From the NCBI RefSeq assembly GCF_036588685.1, contig NC_086378.1:12999578-13063577 (forward strand): a DNA stretch of 64,000 bases, written 5' to 3'. The stretch comes from Mytilus trossulus. Lineage: Eukaryota; Mollusca; Bivalvia; Mytilida; Mytilidae. This document shows, piece by piece, positions 13,401 to 23,440 of the stretch. Under the pieces are notes generated by a model, which saw only the letters and a program-made list of their open reading frames with translations, ran no database searches and had not been told where the DNA came from. A program made the position numbers and the translations under genes. Positions within the stretch are counted from its first letter, which is position 1, and each line of letters opens with the position of its first letter.

Positions 13401-16400
13401 AATTGATAAATGTCACCAAAAGGCAGATTTCCGTGAAGAATTTTCACAGAATAATATCAATATTTTGGTTAACAAACCTGTCTTTTTGCGATGTTCAAGA
13501 TTGTATGCAAGTAAATTCAACCACCTTGTCATTTTTTGTACATTTTGTGCGTGTTAAATGTGAATAAATTTAGTGATGAGTAGCCCACCTTTACGTTTTG
13601 ATGATCGCTCGTCGAATCAAAAAACAAAAATGTTTACACCGCTTGAAATGAAGTTGTAACAACATGGGATAGCATTCCATGACCCTCTCTGGAGCGCTGC
13701 ATTAACTTAAGTTTTACGGAACGACCATTACATTAACATAATGCACAGCGAAATAGAAGCTTCTATTTTAGTCAAACTTCGTTATTCTCATCGTGACGTC
13801 ATGCTTAACAAAAATGATATTTAAAACTGATATTAAATATTATAAGATATAAAGGTGGCTCGGGGGTCTTCCTCCATCTTGGATTTAAAGTAGCAGATAC
13901 AAATTGGTCCAGAACGTTTATGAAATGTGTAAATTTTGAGAGTTGTATGTAATTCATGTGTAAAAAGGTTAATGTAAATATAGACAAATATTTTTTTTGT
14001 AGGATTTACGACTGTAATGTCTAAGAAAACATGATTTTTGTGCAAAAAAAAATAAGTATTCCTTTTTATTTCTAACTTTGCAAAAAAGGGAGTAAAGTGA
14101 TTTTTTAATAGAAAGTGTTGTTATATTTATTATTTTAAAAAGATTTTCTCAAATGTCTAATCGCTTGTAGTTGTAAATCTTATTTTTTTCTGATGTATTC
14201 GTCTGGTATGGTACAGATAATCAATCATCCAGTTCATTTATTAGATTTTAATTTGGTTCTAAATTTGTACGATATATTAGGTTTACAGTTTGATTTAGAA
14301 GAAACACCGGAAAAGGTAGATTACCACAATTTGATTTTAATAAGTAATGTTATTTTCATTGTTATTAATAATTGTCATATCAGCATAACAAAATAATCTT
14401 GAATTCTATCTTAATTGTATGCTAATTCTATCCCATTTTTGGGATATTTTTTTAGAAATTTAAATATGACGTCACTTTGTGCGTTTATCGATTTGGCAAA
14501 CGCGGGTGTGAATTTTTATGTGCCGGTTAAGGTTGTTTTATCTATCCATTTTTATTTTGTAATTAGTCACCGGGTTATCATGTATATCTATTACATATTA
14601 GTAGTCATTTTATAAAAATTACTGTTTGGAAAAGTATGAATTATAGTTACAATTGCATAAAAAGGAATTAAGGTTTTTGCATTGTACTTTACAGGAAGTA
14701 ACAGAAGCAACACAGTAGAAGGTACGCATACTAATTTGTTTTATCTCTCTTGGATTCTTTGTTTCGAAGTGATTTTTTATTTTCCTAAAAAAGTTTGCTT
14801 ATTCTTTGACATCACTATTTGAGATTACGGGAATCAGACAGACCATACCATGACAAAAAAGACAAATGGAAACATGAACAGACGAAAGTCAGCAAAATCC
14901 TTTCAAAGAAAACTTGAGCTTCATAATATCCACCAAAATGCGGCGGTAAACATCGGAAACTTGGCGCAGACTTGATAACTGCTTTTTAAGTTAAGTTGCG
15001 AAATTTTTTGAAGACAAGCAATTTACTTTGTCGTTGACAGAAAAGACCTCCGGTCTGTTTTAATAGGACTGCTTAATACCTGCGAACATGTCTGCTTTTG
15101 ACCAGTCATGAGGACATGTCTGCTTTTAACCGGACCTCTGCTACTGTGTCCAGACCTGCTGCCAAGTCAATTATTGACCAGACTTGATGACAGTTCTGCT
15201 TATGAAAGATGACCGTGTTTAAGATTTTTCATATCAGACTTGAATTTTAAATAATCGCATTGTTCTTTATCCCCATTAGGCCTATGTTACATATTTTTAT
15301 TCGTTTAACGCTAGGGTCTCAAAATCATTGTCGACGTTGCTTCATATGCAGTTATATATGCTTAAATTTAATTTGTATAATTTTTTTAAGCTGTTAAATA
15401 AAGCACATGTTCAAGAAAGTTATGCATTTTTGAAATCAAAGCTCATATCTGTATTTCAGGCGTTAAGCTCGTCGGAGGTGCCTGGCCTTGGGAAGGACGA
15501 GTTGAATTATTGGTGAATGGAAAATGGGGTACTATATGCCATGACAATTTTGACGTGAATGATGCTAAAGTTATTTGTACTATGGCAGGATATTCACCCA
15601 CAGGGTATATACTATTTTTACAAGATTGAAATTCAAAATATTAAATTTAAAATTTAATTTGATCTCAAAGTTAAATATTTGAAGTCTTTGAAATGGTTTA
15701 TCAAATTTAATGCTATATGAGGCGGAAGAGATGCCAGAAATCGCAGGGAGTTTACGTTTGGCACCGGAAGGATTCATATGACGCCATCTTGTTTTAAAGC
15801 ATATTATACAGTTACAAGAGAGATGATGATGTTGCTAACGTAAATTGTTTTTTTCGCGACGTCAAACGGTGACTTATCGAAAAAAAGATGCAGTTTTCGG
15901 CAGATTTTTATCATTCAAGCTGATTTATCTTGAAAACGAGTTCATGGACCCCTTTTTTTTTGAAATGCAATTTGGTTTGATTAGGAGATTATGTGTACAA
16001 AGTTTCATGGAAACGTTAATAATGGATTTTTTTTTTAATTTGATGAATATACAGCAATTTGTTTTTTTCTATATTCATGAACATTTGATAAATTGAATTA
16101 TTTGTAAGAGTAAAATGTTCATTTTTATACAATATTTATATAACTCATAAATTACACATTATTTATAACAAAACAGCGTGTGTTTATCTTTCAAAACAAA
16201 AAAAGTTATGTATGTAAAATACGTCCACCAATCCGTATTTTTGAGGAAATATCTGAAATTTAAACTTCAATTTACTAAAAAAATGGCACATAAAGTTATA
16301 TATTTTTTTTTACATATTTGATTTAATCAGGTAAATAATAGCCTACATGCAAATTTTCATCAAAATTCCAATATGGTATCAAAACTGTATCGTATGCCCT

Positions 16401-16851
16401 TCAGTTGAAGGATATAATCATTATTTCGCGGAATTTAAAAAAAAATTGTACACCAAAAATAATGCCAAAAATTAGAAGGAGTTATTTATTTTGCATTACC
16501 TGTTGTCAAGTAAACACAATTGTTGGCAGGTAGACAACCCATTTACGTCTGCAAGTCTTTAACAAAATACAGATATCTCATCAATCAAGCGTACGGAAAT
16601 CATTTAAATTCTTTTCAACTGAATGGAATTAATAATTAATATGTCTCAGCATCATTTCTGAATGATAGTTTTACATTAATTTAGGCACATACAGGCATTT
16701 GTAAACAATCATTTTGGTCATGGTAAAGGGGACATATTGTTAAATAACCTGCAATGCCAAGGGATCGAGACAAATATAGAGAACTGTACTTCGGCAGGGT
16801 GGTATAATCATAACTGTGGACACAATGAAGACGTTGGTGTTTCATGTCTCG
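4273..16851 (+). CDS. Multi-SRCR-domain protein, partial gene (exons 4273-4439, 7862-8000, 8757-8923, 14695-14721?, 15460-15604, 16685-16851)
   Basis: The gene encodes scavenger receptor cysteine-rich (SRCR) domains, extracellular modules that bind microbial or polyanionic ligands. Each domain is split over two exons. The first carries VRLVGG/VKLVGG, G.WGT(V/I)C, FD and VIC.MAGY; the second carries FGQGKG, a Cys near LDCSG, the AGWY block and C-L-G. Six cysteines per domain and the two-exon structure fit group A SRCR. All three second-half exons are exactly 167 nt, and splice phases agree throughout: phase 2 inside a domain, phase 1 between domains. The first domain lacks its first-half exon, which must lie left of the window. 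No signal peptide, membrane segment or stop codon is visible, so both ends are missing and receptor or secreted form cannot be decided. Bivalves carry large SRCR families (established knowledge). Confidence 0.85.
5150..5420 (-). repeat. Long interspersed repeat, inverted copy
   Basis: This is the reverse complement of about 1985-2240 and 27065-27325. Landmarks are 'cctgacttggtacaggcat', 'tgtagaaaatggtggatta' and 'ctatagcgctaaccctctc'. Confidence 0.75.
5655..6000 (+). repeat. Common mussel interspersed repeat (atgattgcc...ggcggggttaaacat)
   Basis: The block starts 'gatgtggtatgattgccga', passes through 'caccgtacggccttcaaca' and ends near 'gtggcggggttaaacatgt'. Copies or fragments occur inverted at 11955-12275 and 30735-30855, and direct at 29555-29657, 43690-43870, 54546-54590 and 59510-59600. 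I recognise the family as very frequent in mussel sequences but cannot name it. Confidence 0.75.
7611..7656 (+). ncRNA. Hammerhead ribozyme motif (type I)
   Basis: The conserved core is complete: CTGATGA at 7617-7623, stem II GTC/GAC (7624-7626 with 7634-7636) closing a 7-nt loop, GAAA at 7637-7640, a self-complementary short stem III (ACGCGCGT, 7640-7647), and GTC before the predicted cleavage site after 7648. Stem I pairs 7611-7616 with 7649-7654 except for one position. Hammerheads of this kind are known from animal retrozymes and Penelope-like elements, including bivalves (established knowledge). Activity is inferred from the motif. Confidence 0.75.
7862..8000 (+). CDS. SRCR domain 2, first-half exon
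   Basis: It reads (G)VRLVGGKGPFEG...NGVWGTVCDHDFD...GNVICRMAGYP(R). The acceptor 'gttgag' precedes 7862 and the donor 'gtagtt' starts at 8001. It enters in phase 1 from a preceding domain and leaves in phase 2 into 8757. Confidence 0.9.
8757..8923 (+). CDS. SRCR domain 2, second-half exon
   Basis: It reads (R)AIHTFGQAYFGQGKG...LDCSGFE...SCNSAGWYKHTCDHSEDAGVECL(G). The acceptor 'gtttcag' precedes 8757 and the donor 'gtaatg' starts at 8924. Joined to 7862-8000 it completes a domain with six cysteines. Confidence 0.92.
10868..11125. repeat. AT-rich minisatellite, ~20-bp period
   Basis: About ten imperfect copies of a unit close to 'tttttcatttaaatggtat' follow one another, drifting to 'cattcaaatggtgcaat' and 'cattggtatatttg' at the right end. 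The two ORFs over it are products of the repeat. Confidence 0.75.
11955..12275 (-). repeat. Common mussel interspersed repeat, inverted copy
   Basis: Read on the minus strand it matches 5655-6000, with 'cataccac' at the far right, 'aaggccgtacggtgactta' in the middle and 'catgtttaaccccgccaca' at the left. Confidence 0.75.
12705..12848 (-). repeat. tRNA-derived SINE
   Basis: On the minus strand the head (12848 down to 12777) looks like a tRNA gene. It has an A box 'ggctcagtgggtt' (12829-12841 reversed), a B box 'ggttcgaatcc' (12789-12799 reversed) and an anticodon-loop-like 'ctgtcac'. The body runs to about 12705, ending at 'tgtccctttggtatc'. I recognise the family from mussel sequences. It is a SINE rather than a functional tRNA because the acceptor arms do not pair well and the body follows directly. 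Confidence 0.75.
14695..14721 (+). CDS. Possible 27-nt linker exon of the SRCR gene
   Basis: The 27-nt stretch has a good acceptor ('ctttacag' before it) and a donor ('gtacgc' at 14722). In the phase used between SRCR domains (1 to 1) it is open and encodes (G)SNRSNTVE(G), a plausible hydrophilic linker between domains 2 and 3. This rests only on splice sites and phase. Confidence 0.4.
15460..15604 (+). CDS. SRCR domain 3, first-half exon
   Basis: It reads (G)VKLVGGAWPWEG...NGKWGTICHDNFDVNDAKVICTMAGYSPT(G). The acceptor 'tatttcag' precedes 15460 and the donor 'gtatat' starts at 15605. It is two codons longer than the domain 2 exon, with the extra residues at GYSPTG. Confidence 0.9.
16685..16851 (+). 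CDS. SRCR domain 3, second-half exon
   Basis: It reads (G)HIQAFVNNHFGHGKG...LQCQGIE...NCTSAGWYNHNCGHNEDVGVSCL(G). The acceptor 'aatttag' precedes 16685 and the donor 'gtaagt' starts at 16852. The length is again 167 nt. No continuing exon was recognised before the LINE at 17.55 kb. Confidence 0.9.
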
Positions 16852-17547
16852 GTAAGTTTGTTTGTTAATGACTTTGATAGTTTGAAAAGATTCAAAAGCA
16901 TCGGAGTTAGAAAAAAACAATATAAAAAGGGAGATGCCAGAGATCAAATGTATGCAAATAAATGTCACTGTATGGCCTACCACAACGATAAAATAAAATC
17001 ACGTAAACTACTTTGGAGTTTAAAAGTATGATATTTTAGCTAATATTAACTAACTCGTCTGTTCAGCCATAACTTTTAAGAACAACTCAAAGAACACACG
17101 TCGTCGTCACTGAAGTCGCCAACGTCGCCAATCATGGTAATGTACAAACTAAGGAACGTTCGTTATTCCGCGATAATCTCGACAACTACATCATTCGATT
17201 AGAAAAATCTTCTTTTGTTTTCATAAAACAAATGCAATCAGAGCTTTTTTTCCATGAGTTTGTCGACGGATGTCTCCAATGAAGCAGAAACTGCTTAACC
17301 TTAAAGTAAATATTCGTGTTTCCTTTGGTTTGCTCCCGTATGCGATGTTTCGTAGACTGTTATTTGTCTTTAAATGATAATGTATGTTTTTGCTACGATT
17401 TGTGCATTTGATTGCCCCTCTGTATATTGGCATATGAGCTAATAGACAAACCACTGACAGCCAATAAGAAGACTATTTACATCCAAAACTACCCTATTTA
17501 CATCCAAAACTAAACTATTTTTGATTCATTCATACATGGAAATAAAA
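16852..17547. other. No gene recognised
   Basis: This is the presumed next intron or 3' flank of the SRCR gene. I see no exon or named repeat before the LINE begins near 17548. Confidence 0.5.
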
Positions 17548-20207
17548 GCATGACAAACGAAAAGAAATTTAAAAACCAAAGAAATCGAGTGAATAATTTA
17601 AAAAAACAAATTAACCAAAATTTTATGATAATATTAATGAAAACTTAAATGAACTAAAGCAAACGAATAGTAGAGTATATTGGAAAATAATAAACTCCTT
17701 ACTAAAAGAAGACAGATCTTCAAATGATATTCCACCGATGCAAAACCCTAGTAATAATTATGAATTTTCTTATGATGCAAAAGTTGATATTCTAAATAAA
17801 TATTTTTGTTCAATAGCTAGTCTAGATGAAGAAAACAAAAATTTGCCCGACTTCGATGATAGAGGTATTAACATTTTGTCTAAAATTACAGTACTTTTAG
17901 AAGACGTTAAAGATATTATTTCTACTTTAGATCCAAATAAAGCTGTTGGTCCAGACAAAATTAGTAATAGAATGCTTATAGCAGTAAAAAATGAGATTGC
18001 ACTTCCCTTATGTATTCTTTTTAATAAATCGCTCTCAAAATATATTTCCTAAAGATTGGAAATTGGCATATGTTATTCCTTTATTTAAAAATGGAGATAA
18101 GTCAATGTAATTATAGACCAGTATCACTTCTTTCTTGCGTGAGCAAGGTACTAGAAAAAATAATATATAAACATATATTCAATCATTTAGTTTCTAATAA
18201 ACTTTTGTATAAATTTCAGTCTGGATTCCTACCCGGCTGCTCTACTTTTCATCAACTAATTGAGATGTATCATTCTATCGTATATGCTTTAGACAATAAA
18301 TTCTATACAAGTTTAACTTTTGCCGATGTAAGCAAGGCATTCGATCGAGTATGGATAAGGGGTCTACTTCTTAATTTAGAAAGATATGGTATAAAAGGCA
18401 ATCTGTTATTATGGATTGAAAGTTACTTAACAAATAGAACTCAAAGGGTAGTATTAAAAGATGCGACTTCAGAATTAGGTAATCTTAAAGCTGGTGTTCC
18501 ACAGGGTTCGATACTGGGTCCTCTTTTATTTCTAATATTTATTAATGACATTGCAGATGATATGATTGGATTAAGTAGAATGTTTGCAGACGATACATCT
18601 ATTGGACATACTGCTCCAGATGTAATTACTCTCCAATCTATGATAAATATCGATCTACAAAATATTAATTCCTGGGCAAATGATTGGCTAGTTAAATTCA
18701 ATCCAAATAAAACTAATATCATGTTGTGTAGTAACAAAAATTCAAAAAATAACTTGATTTTTAATTTTGGCGGAGTTCAGGTAGATACAGTTACTAGTCA
18801 TAAACATTTAGGCATATTTTTTAGCAGTGATTGTAAGTGGACCAAGCATGTCGATTCTTTAATAGAAAAGGTATCAAAACAATTAAATGTTCTTCGACGT
18901 TTGAAATTCCGACTAAAAAGGGAATATTTAGAAAAAATATATTTAACTTTTATAAGGCCTGTTCTAGAATATTCTTCTGAAGTTTGGGATAATTGGGGAC
19001 AGTTGAATTCTGAAAGATTAGAAAAATTACAACTGGAAGCAGCACGTATTGTCACTGGTCTAACAAGCTATGCTAGCACTCAATCACTTTATTTAGAGAC
19101 GGGATGGGAAACATTAAGGATAGACGGGAAGTTAAGAAATTAACTTTATTTTACAAAATTATGAAAGAGGATGCCCCAGAATATTTATTAGATTTAATAC
19201 CCCCTACAGTTGCAGAAACAAACAATCACAATCTACGAAGCAGTCAAAATATATACCAAACCTCTAGCAGACTGTCACTTTATCAGGAATCATTTATTCC
19301 ATCTAGTATCAAACTGTGGAATTCGCTTGATTTAAGTGTTAGAAATGAACTTTCTTTAAATATGTTTAAATTGAAAATTAAACAGAAATATTAAAAAAAA
19401 CAAATCACCCCCTACATATTTCAATATTGGCGATAGATATTTAAATATTTTACACGCAAGATTAAGGAACAAATGCAGTGCCCTGAACATGGATCTGTAT
19501 CACGCTAATATTAAAACTAACGCAATGTGTCAATGTGGTTTTTTATACGAAAATGCCCAACATTATTTCCTCTCGTGTAAAAATTATACAGTGCAAAGGA
19601 ATACCTTATTTTTTGAACTTAGAAAAGAAAATATACCTACCGACTTTGAAAATTTAATGTACGGCAATGCTTTGTTTACTTTTAACATAAACAGGCTAAT
19701 TTTTATAAAAGTGCAGAATTATATTAAAGAGACCAATCGCTTTTCATAGTTTATAGACATTATGGTTAAATATATACCAATAACAATGTTATTACTTTTT
19801 GTTGACTTCGAATGAAATTGTTCATTTGTTCCTAAGACATGGATCATCAATTTGATTTTAGTATATAATTCATCAGTTGACAACAACAATTTAACTTATT
19901 AGTTTAAAATACAGTAAACACTTACCTTTTGAGGGAATATTTATTCCAAGATTAATACAACCTACCAGGTAGGTCTATCATAAAAATTTACGGTCAACTC
20001 GACTTTTAGAAATAGATGAGTCATGTCGTTTAAATTCTCGTTAGTTTCATGTCTTCATATTAATATTGTTTATGATGTTATTATTATGTATTTCATTTTT
20101 GTTCGGTTATTTATTATTTGTATGTAATGGAGAAGACGATCTAAGTTGCAAAACTTGTGTCTAATCCTATTGTCAATGTTTTTGGACAATAAAATATGTT
20201 TAAACTA
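17548..20207 (+). mobile_element. CR1/jockey-type LINE, 5'-truncated and broken
   Basis: The copy starts inside the region preceding the reverse transcriptase (no endonuclease domain) and contains the RT with LDPNKAVGPDKIS (~17929), NYRPVSLLS (~18112), DVSKAFDRVW (~18328), GVPQGSILGPLLF and FADDTS (~18583-18600). It then has the C-terminal region and a 3' untranslated region. Reading-frame breaks occur near 18035, 18100, 19120 and 19395, so it cannot make a full ORF2. It ends with a 37-nt tail (20171-20207) containing AATAAA, the same tail as the LINE at 36879-36915. Confidence 0.85.
17738..19394 (+). pseudogene. LINE reverse transcriptase (ORF2) pseudogene
   Basis: It consists of fragments 17738-18052, 18070-19143 and 19104-19394 in shifted frames. 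The largest, 357 codons, carries all central RT motifs including the catalytic FADD, so the break-up is fairly recent. A fourth piece at 19489-19749 holds a C-terminal Cys-His stretch (CQCGFLYENAQHYFLSC) typical of mollusc non-LTR elements of this kind. Confidence 0.85.
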
Positions 20208-20446
20208 CTTGGAAATTTAAAAGTAGAACACTCGCCTTTTTTGTACATTTTGATTAAAAGTGTTTGATTAATTCTTTTTCAGATAGTGTCGCTGCAATAG
20301 GTTGATTTGAGTGTTAAATAAATGGATCTTTCAACTGAACTTTTTTCTCTTTTTAAGACAGAAACAAACTCATTACAGAGTTCGTCAAACGCATTCTTTT
20401 GTTAAAAAAAACTAATAATAGATTCCAGGATTGACATTTTGTATTT

Positions 20447-20495
20447 GCGACCGACACGTGTTTTGTCTACAAAAGACTCGTCAGTGACGCTTGAA
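20447..20495 (-). ncRNA. Degenerate hammerhead-like motif
   Basis: On the minus strand it reads gcgtca-CTGACGA-gtc/gac stem II-AAAA-cacgtgtc. The core resembles the hammerhead at 7611, but GAAA is changed to AAAA and the CTGATGA box has one substitution, so it is probably inactive. Confidence 0.55.
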
Positions 20496-20659
20496 TAAAT
20501 AAAAGGAAAATGAAACCAAATAAATTTCTAAAATGACGCATCAGTGATATTCGATTCAAAACTAGAGAACTGGTCAAATCAATTACTTAGAGGCAAAGAA
20601 TTTTAGACGAAAACTTCCCAAACAGTGACTCTGGACATTTATGCTCGAAGGTACAGTGC

Positions 20660-21010
20660 CGCTATAGTAAAACAGTGTGATGGTTAAATCGATTCAAAAT
20701 GTTAACACCACCAAACGTTCCAAATGAATGTGACTGTCGAGATTGTTGATAATTAATAGATACCAGCTTTTCTATAAAACCAAGTTTTATCCACCATTTT
20801 CTACATACAAATAATGCATGTACCAAGACACGAATATGACAGCTGATATCCATTCGTTTGATGTGTCTGGGCTTTTGGATTTTTTCCATTTGATTACGGA
20901 CTTTTTCCATGTAGTTCTGTATTTTTGTTATTCTTCTATTCCTCATCAATACAAAATTAATAATTAGGAAGTATTGCACTTCCACAAAAATACTGAACTT
21001 GGAGGAAAAT
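20660..21010 (-). repeat. Long interspersed repeat family, diverged copy
   Basis: This is a diverged copy of the family at 1985-2240. Landmarks are 'caagttttatccaccattt' and 'ttccatttgattacggact', in the orientation of 27165-27300. The 107-codon minus-strand ORF is part of it. Confidence 0.55.
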
Positions 21011-22365
21011 TAAATAAGGAATGACATTAATCAAATGGCAAAACACGTTAATAAGATGAGAAACAACATTGGTGCGTAGTATCTATACACCCGGACCAAC
21101 ATGTTTTATTTGTGAAGTTGATACGAAATATTTATCAACAAGGTCTTGGATCCTTCCGATAAGCTTATTTTGAAGACGTTCTTTTACATACCCCTGATTC
21201 ATCCACTTTGTGCTCAGACACTGTTGACGTTTTACACAGTCTGAGTAGGAGCTGCAAGCTCTTGAATATCAAATAAGTTGGGAAATATTTATCTCACATA
21301 CAGGTGAAGTTGATATATTGCTACTAAGATGGGGATGATACATGTATTGAGCCTTATTGATTAGGTACTTGAATATTATTTTTTTTCATAATGAATTTTC
21401 TTTATTGTAACAAATAGACTAGCACAACATGTATGAACAAAGGTGTACAGAATGGCATTTTCACACAAAAGAAATATTAGATAATAAAACAACAGTTGAA
21501 TATATATGATGGTGCAATAGTAGCTTGAAAATAAATAAATATCTTATAACATTGAAGTCTTACTTGTTCTTGCGATATGCATAAGTGATGTTTCAATAAA
21601 ATTTTACCATTTATTATTTATTCTATGATAGGGGCCCAGGGACTCCAGTATTTGATATATTCCTCTACAGAGAGGTTTTTAAATGAAATGTATTTTTCTA
21701 AATTCAAGTGTTCCTTTAAATAATTTTTTAAAGCATTTAAATTTGGCAAAACTTCTTGTAGTTTTGTTCGGTAAATGTAGTATTTTGAAAAAAAAAATCT
21801 TATTTTTAACAAAATTTAATTGAACATTTTCTAAGATACCAAATAAAATAATCATAATATTCAAAGGCAGTTCAATATTTGTCATTTCAAAAATCCAAAT
21901 GTTTAGTGCATGCCAGAGACTGGCGACCATCTTACAGCTCCAAAATAAATGTTCTATAGTCTCTGGTCCTTCTTTACAAAATGTACACATGTTGTTACTA
22001 TTTATTTTCATCTGGTAAAGTAGTGAATTAGTTCCCAAAATACTATGGTTAATTATATATTGGAACCAGCAGAGCTTAGTGCTTTTACTATATTTTGTAC
22101 ACGAAGTGTGTATTTTTTTCCAGTTATAACCAGTCATATTAAGATGGTTCTCCCATTTTTCCTTTGCAGCAAATGTAATATATTTTTCTTCAATATGTTG
22201 TACATGTCCTTTGAACCTTTTTTTGATTCAAAAAAGATACTTATGTTAAAAGGTAGTATTGCATGAATTTTTTTCTCGTTTACTTCAATGTTTATCGTGT
22301 TTAACCACTCATTAAGCGAGTGTGCTATTCCATAATAATGTAAAATATTTGGCCTAAATTGATAT

Positions 22366-23440
22366 AAATAAAGGCAACAGTAGTATACCGCTGTTCAAAA
22401 CTCATAAATCCATGGACAAAAAACAAAATCGGGGTAACAAACTAAAACCGAGGGAAACGCATTAAATATAAGAGGAGAACAACGACACAACACCGAAACG
22501 GACCAAGCAACAGACAAAACACCACGAGAATAACAAATATAACATCAACACCAAATATATGAATTAGGGATAGACAAGTACCGTGCCACGTCTTATCTCA
22601 AAAATAAGAGAAAACACAAACGACTCAACGTTAAAATGCAACACACACACACAGAAACGAACAATATTATAACAATGGCCATCTTCCTGACTTGGTATAG
22701 GACACTTTTAAAGGGGAATAAAAGTGGTGGGTTGAACCTGGTTTTATGGCATGCCAAACCTCGCACTTTAATGGCACAGTTAAATATAACATTGAAATGA
22801 AAACAAAATATTACAGGACTACAATACAAATAAAAAGCAGAACATATTAGACTAAGAAAAGCATGATTAATAGATAACAAAAAGCATCAGGTTTAAAATT
22901 CAATACGCCAAAAACGCGTCTAGTCCACACGAGACTCACCAGTGACGCCCAGATATAAAAAATCGAAAGTGAAAAAAATACAAAATTGTACAGCACTGAA
23001 GATCAAAAGTTGAAAAGGTTTTGCCAAATACGGCATTGTTTGTATGCCCAGGATAAGAACATTCATATTATATAAAACAATTCACGCTATTGCAAACAGT
23101 AAATTTTAACAAATGAATATGAAAGAGATATACATAATGAAACTGAAGTAAAAACTAATTACAGAAAACTAAATTACGGAAAACTAAACCCGAATACATA
23201 ACGCCCAGATATACAAGATCGAAAGTAAAAAAAGTACAAAGTTGTACAGCACTGAAGATCAAAAGTTGAAAAGGTTTTGCTAAATACGGCATTGTTTTTA
23301 TGCCCGGGATAAGAAAACTATTATATAGAACGATTCATGCTATTGCAAACAGTAAATTTTAACAAATGAATGTGAAAGATATATTCATAATGAAACTGAA
23401 GTATTAACTTATTACAGAAAACTAAACCCGAATATATAAT
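22366..23440. repeat. Mussel interspersed repeat inserted in the LINE, with an internal tandem duplication
   Basis: The insertion lies between two parts of the L1-like C-terminal region. It starts with 'aaaggcaacagtagtatacc', a block I recognise as common in mussel sequences. It includes a fragment of the long repeat family (22680-22800), a degenerate hammerhead (22904-22946, minus strand) and a two-unit tandem duplication (22945-23201 and 23202-23440) with the shared core 'gcactgaagatcaaaagtt'. Confidence 0.65.
22904..22946 (-). ncRNA. Hammerhead-like motif, variant core
   Basis: On the minus strand it reads gcgtca-CTGGTGA-gtc(tcgtgtg)gac-TAGA-cgcg...TGGCGT. Stem I (GCGTCA with TGGCGT) and stem II pair completely, but the CTGATGA and GAAA boxes each carry changes, so self-cleavage is doubtful. 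Confidence 0.5.

Larger units (their letters stand above)
8924..14694 (+). other. Intron after SRCR domain 2, holding repeats
   Basis: I found no SRCR-like or other recognisable coding sequence in 8924-14694. It contains an AT-rich minisatellite (10868-11125), an inverted copy of the common mussel repeat (11955-12275) and a tRNA-derived SINE (12705-12848). Regions 8924-10860 and 12911-14690 show nothing I can name. Confidence 0.6.
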
